A stretch of 64,000 bases of DNA from SKGA01 sp964428395 (GCA_964428395.1 CAYRYB010000004.1:49230-113229), one strand, 5' to 3'; shown: positions 25,401 through 33,148, counted from the stretch's first letter. Numbers and translations are program-made. The notes: generated by a model from the letters alone, not told the origin.

Positions 25401-26339
25401 TCCCGAACTATCAAATCCAGGTGCTTCTTGCTCCCGCTGTAAAAATCTATCTGCAGGTATAGTAATTCCTGAGAAGAAAGGGTCTGGAGTAATTGTTGGT
25501 AAAGATGATGTTGCTTGCGGTATGCTTCCTTGCGTTGTACTTGTTTGTGATGTTCTTGAAAGTGAGTTTGCTTGCGCAGTTTGTCCTGCTAATGCCCAAA
25601 CATCTTGTGGACAATAAGGCGATTCTCCGTTTGGAACATAATCATATTTTTTGTTTTGTGTTTTGTATGTCTCGTAGAGTAAATTGGCTACTTGCGCAAA
25701 ACATTCTCCTGTAGAACAAGGTATGGGTTTTTCTTTTGTGTAAAACCCTAATGCTGTTTTAGGATATGATTTTCTCATTTGTAGCAATTGTTGACATGTC
25801 AAAGGTCCAGTTTGTTTGGATGTTGTTGTAAGTTTAAAAGGAATTGAAACAGAATCTCCTGTTGCTTGTAAAACGAGTTCTTTTTTTGAAGGCGTAACAA
25901 AAGATAAGTCGTAAAGAAAATAAAGAGGATAATTTGATGGATATTGTTGAAGATACGTAAAGAAGAAATCATCAAAATAGTTTTTTATGGTGGTTGAGTA
26001 TTTAGGAATGCAAAGGTGATTTTTAGATTTGTAATTAGGATAAAGATAATTGCCACAAGGGGATGGGTTTATACCTCCTGTTTTACTTATTTGCTGATAT
26101 ATACCTGCTGATTGTAAAAAGACATCTTTTGTTAATGCTGTTGAAAACGTTGCTGATTGATCAATATACTCATTTGCTGTTACCGCTTTTTGTGTTTGTT
26201 GTAATAATCGATATTGATTTTCTCCAAGAGTGTTTTTAATGCTTGTTAGAGGACCGTTTGAAACTAAAAGTACAACTCCTAAAAGAAAAAAAAGTGCTAC
26301 AAGTGGCCATTGCACTCCTGCTTTTGTTCCTCGTATCAT
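22389..26339 (-). CDS. Multidomain secreted protein: NlpC/P60-like, lysozyme-like, FN3-like and VanY/M15 peptidase
   Basis: About 1316 residues; numbers below count from the longer frame at 26360 (subtract 7). The N-terminus is prepilin-like (RGTKAGVQW plus one hydrophobic helix). Residues 310-435 follow NlpC/P60 (FDSSGWLWW, QPGDVLF, QMALYIE), but the catalytic Cys is Ser318 and the His position is Gln398. Residues 505-660 resemble a lysozyme/transglycosylase helical domain (DPALLATHMVLESSLGQ) with a disulfide-rich insertion. Residues 960-1090 look like fibronectin type III. Residues 1160-1290 are a VanY-type D-Ala-D-Ala carboxypeptidase with H1244, D1251, E1282 and H1285 (PHMQGGAID, EWWHFE) intact. 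The ATG at 26339 is preferred because the longer start overlaps the preceding gene. Peptidoglycan, or another cross-linked wall, is the inferred target; archaea of this kind make none. Confidence 0.8.
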   Translation of the reverse strand: MIRGTKAGVQWPLVALFFLLGVVLLVSNGPLTSIKNTLGENQYRLLQQTQKAVTANEYIDQSATFSTALTKDVFLQSAGIYQQISKTGGINPSPCGNYLYPNYKSKNHLCIPKYSTTIKNYFDDFFFTYLQQYPSNYPLYFLYDLSFVTPSKKELVLQATGDSVSIPFKLTTTSKQTGPLTCQQLLQMRKSYPKTALGFYTKEKPIPCSTGECFAQVANLLYETYKTQNKKYDYVPNGESPYCPQDVWALAGQTAQANSLSRTSQTSTTQGSIPQATSSLPTITPDPFFSGITIPADRFLQREQEAPGFDSSGWLWWVGKHADISFFDKRLEERPYLDQAKQQNLGSVLCKDKACSLSFLNKNIQPGDVLFVADSIKTQENGMQAAQGAIQMALYIETDQTNGKLIIIHADSQKGLVKEFLPDTYATSKDTTIAAVFRPNYKPSGNAVLPPDLHIIPPFIGPFEWCNGKSSSSPSSTYISQLQAQPFKSTPTTYYDLIIQTALQQGIDPALLATHMVLESSLGQNDKCHAQQKSSLTGCNWFPSCSSKCACTSPAVVSDEAQAECTATTDTAAYKEAITGKDTLKGKYDECNAYKDNPELFWNCIFCIYQGSYDKVIGSGKRYFQQDKTCDYAEKAKGIYCSWRDYFDAHWNDLSSLSSLQVTSKLSFTPAFRTTTSLDLNSLNLITQEFIPSLQTCDDNLKQCVQSKISLFNQKHSSDIQITRLQNDNAFANDFVEQLLDCRFNEQKNCICPIKPFYTGFGDKDQTMSFSFNGTFLAQGKKIYSFNFNPAIPTKPVIVINALANLAVSGNEKASMYFHYLDKNKQAITTIPWNLQTVANPTYANPGKDVLAFGLLKQTYSSMTWLPYEQKVTHLTCRNDKHYFSFQAKLQHTGNILNFSFYLEDTQPPHIQPTTSTTIGTCLETPTLPSQQSSQQSNPLPALTGQAPLSSLLLPGKTSFTVLGVSNTVTMQWKTANSQEPLYAFIIETATDSSFTQIVGRRKLLVATAKLLTTPQQKVASIEQLAVQKGTQDNMYFFKTTTEDAFGKPYLFKTTYYYRIIPVDNYENEGVPTQVATFTLSNPFTSTLPLSKDQIALLQAGKQVLLQGTSNLICAYNQNTFITVDDLLPKVAGNLKIYPGLINPENKAEPLYQITGIPGITCDESQSHVGEICAGNQQLVTALQKLSSDLQQRAWSMIIPQAFRTWDIQYALWAASGFDSTMACNPRSKNKPYLCPHMQGGAIDISIKDASGKQIPYVEQEEFMCQYGFVRYGREWWHFEMGTPKWALAENARKTGACCYYGARHPDDTRGQQCNI

Positions 26340-26340
26340 A

Positions 26341-27000
26341 TTAAGGCACCCGCTGTGCATTCGTTGTTGAGCTTTTTAGATACTGCATAGTTGTTTTGGG
26401 CTTATAGATAGTAACAACAACAATATATTCTTGCGGATCAAAGTAACTTGTTTTTGGTGTTGGAAGAACAACTGTTGCTTGAATTTTTTTTTGTTTTTTT
26501 GCAGTTTTGGGATGAGAAAAAACGTTCACCGCAGTGTTAGTTTTTGTGTCTAAAAGAGTTATGGTAAAATAAACATCTCTTGCGTAACGGCTCCCCGATG
26601 AAGCGAACGTTTTACTTAACGGTTGATAGGTATTAAGTAAACGAAGAAAATCTCCTTCTATAATTGTTTTTTGAAGTTCGTCCCGTCTGTTTCTTGCTTG
26701 TTGATCTTTTGGATGAAGCGCAAGCCAGTAGTTCGTAAGAGAAAATTCTGTTACAAAAGTTTGTGCATCGTTTGTTATTCCTTGCACCACCATTGGCGAC
26801 TGCAAAACAGTTGTTAAGAGTTGTTGTTGCTCATAGTTTTGATGCAGTTCTGCTACCGATTTGATGTTTGGTTGTGCAACAAGTTGGTTAACATGATTAA
26901 AAATAATAAATCCTATGACAATTAAAAAAAGTGCAAAAAATACTGATGCAATGTCATCTGGCATCCAGCCAATTCCTTTTTTATTCATTTTTTTAATCAT
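26341..27000 (-). CDS. Prepilin-like membrane protein (219 aa)
   Basis: A short basic leader ends MNKKGIGWMPDD, followed by one transmembrane helix (IASVFFALFLIVIGFIIF). The exterior part is mixed alpha/beta with LSKTFASSGSRYARDVYFTITLLD and a C-terminal strand pair (EYIVVVTIYK), and has no cysteine, unlike its neighbours. It overlaps the previous gene by 8 bp and ends 2 bp before the VanY-domain gene, so the three are almost certainly co-expressed. I recognise no fold. Confidence 0.72.
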   Translation of the reverse strand: MIKKMNKKGIGWMPDDIASVFFALFLIVIGFIIFNHVNQLVAQPNIKSVAELHQNYEQQQLLTTVLQSPMVVQGITNDAQTFVTEFSLTNYWLALHPKDQQARNRRDELQKTIIEGDFLRLLNTYQPLSKTFASSGSRYARDVYFTITLLDTKTNTAVNVFSHPKTAKKQKKIQATVVLPTPKTSYFDPQEYIVVVTIYKPKTTMQYLKSSTTNAQRVP

Positions 27001-27835
27001 AAAATATCGCCTGTAACGTTGCAGGAATAAGTTCTTTTTGTGTTGTCGTCGTTGTTTTACAATTTCCTTTGTAATCTATTAAGAAATCTGTATAGGTACA
27101 AGCACCGGCCTTAGAGTAACAAAAGTCTGAAAGGTGAGGTTGTGAATTATATTGTTGCGCAGGAAAAGGCAATGTTAAAGCGCATTGAGCAGAGGGATCA
27201 CCTGTTGCTGAGCCAGAACGCCACGCTTGCTCTATACATTGTTTAATTGTTTGTAAATCATGTTCAGTAAGTTCTACAGCCACGTTAAACAATTGGTCAT
27301 TTTGTTGTTTAGCTTTGTTAAGGGCGTTGCTGGGCAATCCGCATACTTGTTGATGTTGAATGTTTTTAAGAAGAACATATTGTGGTTTTCCAATGAGAGT
27401 TGGTTTTTTGTTTTGTAGGTATACAAAAGGAGCGGTTCGTGCACTTGGTGGTACAAGTGCTACTCTTGTTGGTTGAATTGTTGATTGAGAAGAAAGTGGT
27501 TTTATTGTGATTAAAACTGCTGGAGAAAGTTTTTGTCCTGTAAAACATTCTGCTAGTCGCGAGTTTGTTATTTTTGAAGTATCAAGTATGTTAGGATGCG
27601 TTTCTGTTTGTTGTGGTGTTGTCTGTTCTGCCCATGAAAAACAAGTGTTTACAACGCGAGCGGTAAAGAGATCTTCTTTAAGCTGTGGTGGTGTTTGTGT
27701 TAATGACGAAAAAAAAGTTGCGCCAAAACCCCATACTGAATAAACAAGCAGTACTGAGATAATTAGACCAATGAGCCAGTAAAATACTTTGCTTGTGGTA
27801 ATATCCTGTCCTTTTTTGTTGTCAAATAATCGCAT
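26993..27835 (-). CDS. Prepilin-like protein with FCYSKxGxC motif (280 aa)
   Basis: The N-terminus MRLFDNKKGQDIT precedes one membrane helix (VFYWLIGLIISVLLVYSVW). The exterior domain has six or more cysteines. Near the end, DFCYSKAGACTYTDFLIDYKG parallels NFCYSKTGDCTINDFMDDF in the gene at 30362, so the two are paralogues. A GTG further up (27868) would extend it by 11 residues, but a TATA box at 27868-27876 makes the ATG at 27835 the better start. Function unknown. Confidence 0.72.
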   Translation of the reverse strand: MRLFDNKKGQDITTSKVFYWLIGLIISVLLVYSVWGFGATFFSSLTQTPPQLKEDLFTARVVNTCFSWAEQTTPQQTETHPNILDTSKITNSRLAECFTGQKLSPAVLITIKPLSSQSTIQPTRVALVPPSARTAPFVYLQNKKPTLIGKPQYVLLKNIQHQQVCGLPSNALNKAKQQNDQLFNVAVELTEHDLQTIKQCIEQAWRSGSATGDPSAQCALTLPFPAQQYNSQPHLSDFCYSKAGACTYTDFLIDYKGNCKTTTTTQKELIPATLQAIFYD

Positions 27836-27867
27836 AGCTACTTCAGTAGAAATTTGTGGTTCTTTCA

Positions 27868-27876
27868 CTTATATAC
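27868..27876 (-). promoter_or_regulatory. Internal TATA box within the surface cluster
   Basis: GTATATAAG on the minus strand; initiation near 27846 gives an 11-nt leader before the ATG at 27835. It suggests that the distal genes have their own promoter. Confidence 0.5.
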
Positions 27877-27917
27877 CTTACTTTCCAGAAATACTAAACT
27901 ACTCTTAAGTAAAAAAA

Positions 27918-28832
27918 TTAGGGCGTTATGGTGTGTTGTGCTTTGGGATAAGTTTTTTCTATGCTTGAAGTTATCGCAGACGCAATGAGGCGTTGCCTAT
28001 TTTTATCTTTAAGTGCAGTAAAGTCTTGTTGTTTTGTTCCTAAAAGAATCTCCAAAGTTGCAACTGAATTTGTATATTGTTGTTCGCCACCAAAAGTTGG
28101 TTGCAAAAAAGTGGCTAAAGCTGTTTTCGTATTCACTGCTAGTAAACGAACTGTTTCCTTATTTAGAGTAGAATAATATATGCTATTGTCTGTTTCTTCT
28201 TGAAATCCTATTTGAATAATTATTGTTGCTTGTTGTGGCGTTACAGTTTGTAATCGCGCTGCTTTAAGGTAATCCTTTAATGATTGAGCAATTCCTTCAA
28301 GAATGTTATCATTTCCTGTTCCTAGTAAAATAGGAACGACGGCGATACGCACGTCAGTAATACTTGTTGTTTGAGAGACTGCGTTTTGTAAAGGTATTGA
28401 ACCATCAGTTATGGTTGCTGCTGCTCCTTGTTTTGCAATAATTATTGTTGAAGCATCAATAATTGCTTTTGAAGGAAGCACAAGATCATCTGAAGTATAA
28501 AAATAATATTTATTAAAAGTGGTGAGTTGACCTATTTTCTTTTTTGAAATAGAACCATCATTGCGTGCAATTACTTGAATACTATTACCATCTAAAACAA
28601 TACTTCTCATTGGTAAAGAAGCAGGATGTTGATAGATAATATTGTATGGTGTTGCATGCACTGCTTCAAGTTCTAAAGCCACATCTTTTGCAAGTAAGGT
28701 GCTTTGTAATGAGTCTGGATGAAGATACGCACCAATAATATTAAGTATGGTAATACCTACTAATGCTGCCAGAATAATACCTGAAATAGTGGTCATATTC
28801 CATTCAATGGATGCTTTATTGTTTGTTAGCAT
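27918..28832 (-). CDS. Prepilin-like protein with amidase_3-like C-terminal half
   Basis: 304 residues. The N-terminus LTNNKASIEWN precedes one membrane helix (ISGIILAALVGITILNIIG). After a beta-rich segment, residues about 160-300 run in the order expected for N-acetylmuramoyl-L-alanine amidase (amidase_3): RIAVVPILLGTGNDN, a helix (EGIAQSLKDYLKAA), ATIIIQIGF, SIYYST, and finally TLEILLGTKQQDFTAL with a last helix (RLIASAITSSIEK). The zinc-ligand motifs (PGHGG and SIH) are replaced by ILLGTG and QIG, so a standard hydrolase activity is not expected. The resemblance is by eye and moderate. Confidence 0.68.
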   Translation of the reverse strand: MLTNNKASIEWNMTTISGIILAALVGITILNIIGAYLHPDSLQSTLLAKDVALELEAVHATPYNIIYQHPASLPMRSIVLDGNSIQVIARNDGSISKKKIGQLTTFNKYYFYTSDDLVLPSKAIIDASTIIIAKQGAAATITDGSIPLQNAVSQTTSITDVRIAVVPILLGTGNDNILEGIAQSLKDYLKAARLQTVTPQQATIIIQIGFQEETDNSIYYSTLNKETVRLLAVNTKTALATFLQPTFGGEQQYTNSVATLEILLGTKQQDFTALKDKNRQRLIASAITSSIEKTYPKAQHTITP

Positions 28833-28854
28833 AGGTGTTTCCTTCGTGCAATTA

Positions 28855-30381
28855 TCATGGCGAGAAAAGAAGAATCTCTTGATTTGGGTGCGTAGAATCT
28901 TGTGTGAAAGTTGCCGTATATGGCTTTGCTAATGATTGTATAAGAGTTTCACTAATTGGAGTTAAGCCTATTGCTTGACAAAGAGTTGCAGGCGTATCTG
29001 TGGTTATGTAAAATGTTGGAGACAAAGCTGAGGCGTGAGAATCTACTCGTTCTAACATTAAAAAGTTGGCGTTTGGAACAGTTCCTACTCGTATAGGAAG
29101 ATTAACGATGAATGATTCCGCATGTACTATTTCAATATAATCGGGTGTAGTGCAGGATGCAGGAAAAAGTGCTTGAAGAGTAACATTATAAAGATTATCA
29201 TGTAAGTAGGTAAAATTTAGAGAAAATATCAATTTATCTCTAAGCAGACTCGCTTGTAGTTTTGAATAGGTGAATGCAATTGTAGAAAGTTGTTTTTTGC
29301 ACGTTTCTTGTTCGCTAGTAGAAAGTTTATGATTAAAGCAAGTAATCGATAAAGAATGAAAAGATTTTTGCTGTTGGTCTTGAAAATTTAAAAAGAAGTC
29401 TTGTAAGTAATCCATAGTGTGTGCTTTGTCTGCTAAAGTGATGTCATAATCAGCATTAAAGATACACTGACTGTGTAAACAAACACCATACATATTCTTA
29501 ACAATCGTTTTTTCAATTCGTAACATTGCTGATGTTGTTTTAAATTCTTTTTTTGCAGGAGTTAAACTGCCTCCTATTGCTACGCCTCCTTTCCATTGAT
29601 AATCGTTGGTAAAATGTTCTACTGCTCCTATTCGTTGAAAATAAGCATCATATCGATTTGTTGGAACGGTTAATTTTGTAGGAAATATCGCATTTAGAGC
29701 GCTGTTTGTATTTATGAATCCATCTTGGCCAAGTAATACTATGTCAAATGGTACAGGATAAAAAAGATCTGATTGTTTGTTATTGTTATATTGTTTCACT
29801 TTATCTACAACAGAATCAGAAAATGCATGACCCCATCCTCGAGAGTTGCCAAAAACTGCTGTTTCATCATCAAACGTTTGACACGTGAGTGCTTCTTTTG
29901 GACAAGTATATGGTTGTCCTAATTTTAAATAATAACTTATTTGTTTTTTATCAAAATCCCAGTACGGTCCTGCGCCACAATAACAAAGGCATGCTTTTCC
30001 ATCACACGCATTATTATTTGGACGAAGAAAAATAAGATCATCAGAAAGAGAATTGCTTCCTTTCTTATGCAGTCTAATAGGTGTGTTTCCTGCTGAGAAA
30101 AAAAGGTAGAGATCTTCTTTATGCAAAGATAATGTTCTATCAATACCTTCTCCTTGATTTGCACCTTCTAAAAAGAAGAAATCATTGGTAATTAGAGGAA
30201 CTTCTTTCACTCCTTGTGATGTTGTCCCTTTGGAAAAAATATGTACAACTCCTGCGCCCACTTTAAAAAATAAGAGCAAGAAGATTCCTACCAAAATTAA
30301 ACTTACTATAGTAACAAGAGACATACGCACTTGTGCTAAAGAACGCTCTTTACTATGTTGTTTACGTTTTTTTATCTTCAT
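28855..30381 (-). CDS. Prepilin-like surface protein with a cysteine cluster (508 aa)
   Basis: A basic leader (KKRKQHSKERSLAQVR) is followed by one membrane helix (MSLVTIVSLILVGIFLLLFF). The exterior region contains CDGKACLCYCGAG near 130 and several later cysteines, in a mostly beta-rich domain without a recognised fold. The frame opens 78 bases earlier, deep inside the preceding gene; I chose the ATG at 30381, which overlaps it by only 20 bp and places the leader close to the helix. It lies between two other prepilin-like genes. Confidence 0.7.
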   Translation of the reverse strand: MKIKKRKQHSKERSLAQVRMSLVTIVSLILVGIFLLLFFKVGAGVVHIFSKGTTSQGVKEVPLITNDFFFLEGANQGEGIDRTLSLHKEDLYLFFSAGNTPIRLHKKGSNSLSDDLIFLRPNNNACDGKACLCYCGAGPYWDFDKKQISYYLKLGQPYTCPKEALTCQTFDDETAVFGNSRGWGHAFSDSVVDKVKQYNNNKQSDLFYPVPFDIVLLGQDGFINTNSALNAIFPTKLTVPTNRYDAYFQRIGAVEHFTNDYQWKGGVAIGGSLTPAKKEFKTTSAMLRIEKTIVKNMYGVCLHSQCIFNADYDITLADKAHTMDYLQDFFLNFQDQQQKSFHSLSITCFNHKLSTSEQETCKKQLSTIAFTYSKLQASLLRDKLIFSLNFTYLHDNLYNVTLQALFPASCTTPDYIEIVHAESFIVNLPIRVGTVPNANFLMLERVDSHASALSPTFYITTDTPATLCQAIGLTPISETLIQSLAKPYTATFTQDSTHPNQEILLFSP

Positions 30382-31006
30382 TTTCTGCTTTTGTTTTTTC
30401 TTCCTCGCAGCGTTGTTTTCGAAGTGCTTCACAGGCAGGACTTTTATTAGGTATTGCACATTCCACTTTGCTGGTATATTTACTATCTTTGACTAAGAAA
30501 TCATCCATAAAATCGTTTATTGTGCAGTCTCCTGTTTTTGAATAACAAAAATTGTTAAGGGCAGGGGATTGTTTAGTCAATAATTTTTGTAGATTTTGAT
30601 CTTTAAATACAAGTACTGGTGAAGATGTGCATGTTCCTCCCTGCGCATTACATGCTTGTTTTTCATAAATATATTTTGTTATTCTTTGTACATCCTCTAA
30701 ACTTATTTTTGTTGGAAGAGAAGTAAACAGAGTTTGGGTTCTTCCCACAAAAGCTTTTTTGTCTATTACATAAAATTGTTGTGAAGGTATGTCCTCATTA
30801 CAAACACAATGGCCTTCCGATAGTTCTATTGCATCAACTACGCCGTCATTATCAGTATCAACATTTAAACAAAACTTGTTATTAATACTTGAAAACCCCT
30901 GACTAAACATGTGAGGAATTGCAACAAATAGCAATACTATTATTAACACAGCTACACTTATTTTAACCCACAAGCCTGTTCCTTCATCGCCTTTTTTATT
31001 CATCAT
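30362..31006 (-). CDS. Prepilin-like protein with calcium-type loop and FCYSKxGxC motif
   Basis: About 214 residues. MMNKKGDEGTGLW precedes one membrane helix (ISVAVLIIVLLFVAIP). The mature part opens with LNVDTDNDGVVDAIE, a calcium-binding loop like those in thrombospondin-3 and dockerin repeats, flanked by CVC. Later, NFCYSKTGDCTINDF repeats the motif of the gene at 26993. AGGTGA lies 5-8 bases before the twin ATGs at 31006/31003, deciding the start against an upstream GTG. The C-terminus is highly charged. Confidence 0.72.
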   Translation of the reverse strand: MMNKKGDEGTGLWVKISVAVLIIVLLFVAIPHMFSQGFSSINNKFCLNVDTDNDGVVDAIELSEGHCVCNEDIPSQQFYVIDKKAFVGRTQTLFTSLPTKISLEDVQRITKYIYEKQACNAQGGTCTSSPVLVFKDQNLQKLLTKQSPALNNFCYSKTGDCTINDFMDDFLVKDSKYTSKVECAIPNKSPACEALRKQRCEEEKTKAENEDKKT

Positions 31007-31018
31007 TAGAATCACCTT

Positions 31019-32005
31019 TCAAATTCTCTTTACTAAACCTTTTTTTAATAATGTTTGCAAAAGCAAGTCACTCATTTTGCCTCTGCCTGTTATTTTATTT
31101 TTTGAAGCATCATATTGCAGACCGTGCGTAGTAAACCCTCTGTCAATAATACAAACAGTGTTTCCTTTTACCCATACTAAAAGACCTCCTGTGTAAGATA
31201 GTGAAAGAGTCTCTGGGATAATTAATTCCTCGTTTATTGGTGTGAGTTGAGCATTGGTGTATCCTGCTAAAAAAGAAATTGGAGAATAAACTAATTCGAC
31301 TGCAGTACCATCCACATTAGCAATTTTGCGAGAATAAGAGTCACCATTGGAGCGAAGTTCCAAATTATTTACTTCATAGTATTTCGCAAGATTGTCAATA
31401 GTTACTCCGGATGGAAATGTTGGAGGTGTCCTAAGGCCTAACAAGCCTCCTTTAAGGGAAATTCCTGTTATTTTTGAAATAAACGCTCCGTGCACGTCCT
31501 CTGGAAGCACACATAATTTTTTCCCCATGAGATAATGCGTGTCATCGTATGATGTAAAAAGAGATTTTTGTAAGAGACCCCCCTTTTCTTTTGTAAGAAA
31601 AACAGTTATTCCTCCTGCAGATTCTGAAAACAACATGCCTATTTTATCGTTTTGATCAAAAAAGAATGGTTGTTTATAATTAATGTCTTGTAAAAGAACT
31701 AGTTGTCCGTTCACATTTTGGTTTGTGAAATCAGGCTTTGCAAATAAAGCTGATGGTATAATGTTCGCATCAGTTTTTGCACTGGCAGGTAAAAGATCTG
31801 CAATTCCAGAGGCTAAAACGTCTTCTTCTGGTGTATTCGTGGCAAAATATTTGTCTGGGTCAAAGTCTGTTTTAATAGTATGTTTTGCTTGACTATAGAG
31901 TTTTCCAGAAAAAGAAATAACAAGTACTACCACAAGGAGCATGATAATTATTTTTTTAATGGTGCTTAATTGTGCTTTTTTTGTGTGTATCATAGAAAAC
32001 CTCAT
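31019..32005 (-). CDS. Prepilin-like surface protein (328 aa)
   Basis: The leader MIHTKKAQLSTIKK precedes one membrane helix (IIIMLLVVVLVISFSG). The exterior domain is beta-rich with few cysteines (two visible). No fold is recognised; a NGDSYSRKIANVDG segment and the terminal GRGKMSDLLLQTLLKKG are its most polar parts. Its ATG overlaps the stop of the 53-residue gene upstream (ATGA), indicating translational coupling. Confidence 0.7.
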   Translation of the reverse strand: MRFSMIHTKKAQLSTIKKIIIMLLVVVLVISFSGKLYSQAKHTIKTDFDPDKYFATNTPEEDVLASGIADLLPASAKTDANIIPSALFAKPDFTNQNVNGQLVLLQDINYKQPFFFDQNDKIGMLFSESAGGITVFLTKEKGGLLQKSLFTSYDDTHYLMGKKLCVLPEDVHGAFISKITGISLKGGLLGLRTPPTFPSGVTIDNLAKYYEVNNLELRSNGDSYSRKIANVDGTAVELVYSPISFLAGYTNAQLTPINEELIIPETLSLSYTGGLLVWVKGNTVCIIDRGFTTHGLQYDASKNKITGRGKMSDLLLQTLLKKGLVKRI

Positions 32006-32163
32006 CGAACACCTAGACCGTGAAAAAATAGTTTTAAAACTCCTGATGAGTTTGTAAAGAGTTTTTCTTTTAAGGTAAAAAGGAGCATGATGATAAACGC
32101 TAAAATAATAACAAATAAAATAATATTTTTTAAATCCGCAGTAAATCCTTTTTTAGTCCACAA
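32002..32163 (-). CDS. 53-residue prepilin-like micropeptide
   Basis: A small frame with a TTG start, overlapping the preceding gene by 11 bp and the next by 4 bp. It encodes MWTKKGFTADLKN, then one long hydrophobic helix (IILFVIILAFIIMLLF) and a 25-residue tail (TLKEKLFTNSSGVLKLFFHG). The K-K-G motif and helix position copy those of the larger neighbours, and the double overlap argues that it is translated. It could be a minor pilin or assembly subunit; no homologue is known to me. Confidence 0.6.
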   Translation of the reverse strand: MWTKKGFTADLKNIILFVIILAFIIMLLFTLKEKLFTNSSGVLKLFFHGLGVR

Positions 32164-32911
32164 ATTCTCTGCACCCCATTTTTATTGCCTGTTCATATGT
32201 GCTAAAAATTAAGATATTTGAATCTGTTTTAGGAAAACCAGATTTTCCAAAAAGGGCTAAATTAGGACTAGCAACAGAAATAGCATATGATTTTCCTGGT
32301 TGAATAACCTCGTTGAGTTGACCGTCATTGTTTTCATCAACAAACCAATAAAATCCTTCTCCTGCTTTTGACTGTACATATTCTCCATATGTATAACGTA
32401 AATTTCCTGGTTTTCCATCTGTGCGAGGAAAAGAACTAAAGTATGTTTTTGAGAAGTATAAATTCATATCATTATAAGTAATTCCAGGATAACTCGTGTC
32501 AAAAATAGGTGTTGGTGCGAAAGGTAGTTTGTAAATAATCATACATTCTTTCCCTGGTTGAAAAATATTGATGAGTTTTGTTTTCCACATCTTGTCTTTT
32601 ATTGTTCCTTCATGAGTAATGAACCATGCATGGGCCATATTCTGTGCAACAGCATGCTCTATTCCTTCTGGAGTTGAAACATTAGCTTCAATAAGATTTT
32701 TATCAATGGTCTTGCATGCTTTCATAACCATTTCTCCAGTGAGTGATTGCACGCCTAGTTTTTGCGCGTTTAATGCAGACCAACAAGCCAACCCTTCTGA
32801 ATTTTGTTTTACTGCTGAAGTGCAGGAGTTAAAAACGAGTATAAATATAAGCATAGTTAAGCTTATAATAATAACTGCTGTTATTGTTGAATACATTGCT
32901 TTACGGTGCAA
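32153..32911 (-). CDS. Prepilin-like surface protein with calcium-type loop (252 aa)
   Basis: The N-terminus HRKAMYSTITAV runs into one membrane helix (IIISLTMLIFILVFN). The exterior domain carries a few cysteines and, near residue 200, FVDENNDGQLNEV, a good match to an EF-hand or dockerin-like calcium loop. The TTG start at 32911 overlaps the upstream 50-residue gene by 11 bp; an ATG at 32896 is the alternative and would shorten the leader. Confidence 0.7.
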   Translation of the reverse strand: MHRKAMYSTITAVIIISLTMLIFILVFNSCTSAVKQNSEGLACWSALNAQKLGVQSLTGEMVMKACKTIDKNLIEANVSTPEGIEHAVAQNMAHAWFITHEGTIKDKMWKTKLINIFQPGKECMIIYKLPFAPTPIFDTSYPGITYNDMNLYFSKTYFSSFPRTDGKPGNLRYTYGEYVQSKAGEGFYWFVDENNDGQLNEVIQPGKSYAISVASPNLALFGKSGFPKTDSNILIFSTYEQAIKMGCREFVD

Positions 32912-33053
32912 GTGGTTTCACCGCCGTCATAAATTTATAGATGATAAATGATAAGAGAAGCAAAACAAGAATAATTATTGCAACAATTCGCAGTCCTCCT
33001 ATTTGCGAGTCTCCTTGTTTTGAGCGAAATAAGCGCATCTTATCTGTTTTCAT
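32901..33053 (-). CDS. 50-residue prepilin-like micropeptide
   Basis: A short gene with an ATG at 33053, preceded by a TATA box (33077-33087) centred about 29 bp upstream. The product is a basic leader MKTDKMRLFRSKQGDSQIGG, a hydrophobic helix (LRIVAIIILVLLLLSFIIYKF) and a nine-residue tail. The SKQGDSQ motif fits a prepilin-like site. It overlaps the next gene by 11 bp, as does the other micropeptide. Confidence 0.62.
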   Translation of the reverse strand: MKTDKMRLFRSKQGDSQIGGLRIVAIIILVLLLLSFIIYKFMTAVKPLAP

Positions 33054-33076
33054 ACTGTTCTTTTAATTCTCTTTGC

Positions 33077-33087
33077 TTTTTAAATAT
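33077..33087 (-). promoter_or_regulatory. Internal TATA box before the 50-residue gene
   Basis: ATATTTAAAAG on the minus strand; expected initiation near 33057, just before the ATG at 33053. Confidence 0.5.
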
Positions 33088-33148
33088 GACGATAAACGAC
33101 TCTTAAAAAGAATATACGTCTTTAAAAACTAAAAATCAAGAGCAAGAG

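Noticed and set aside
28855..30459. Longer start of the 28855 gene
   Set aside because: It would overlap the upstream gene by almost 100 bp and place an implausibly long charged segment before the membrane helix.
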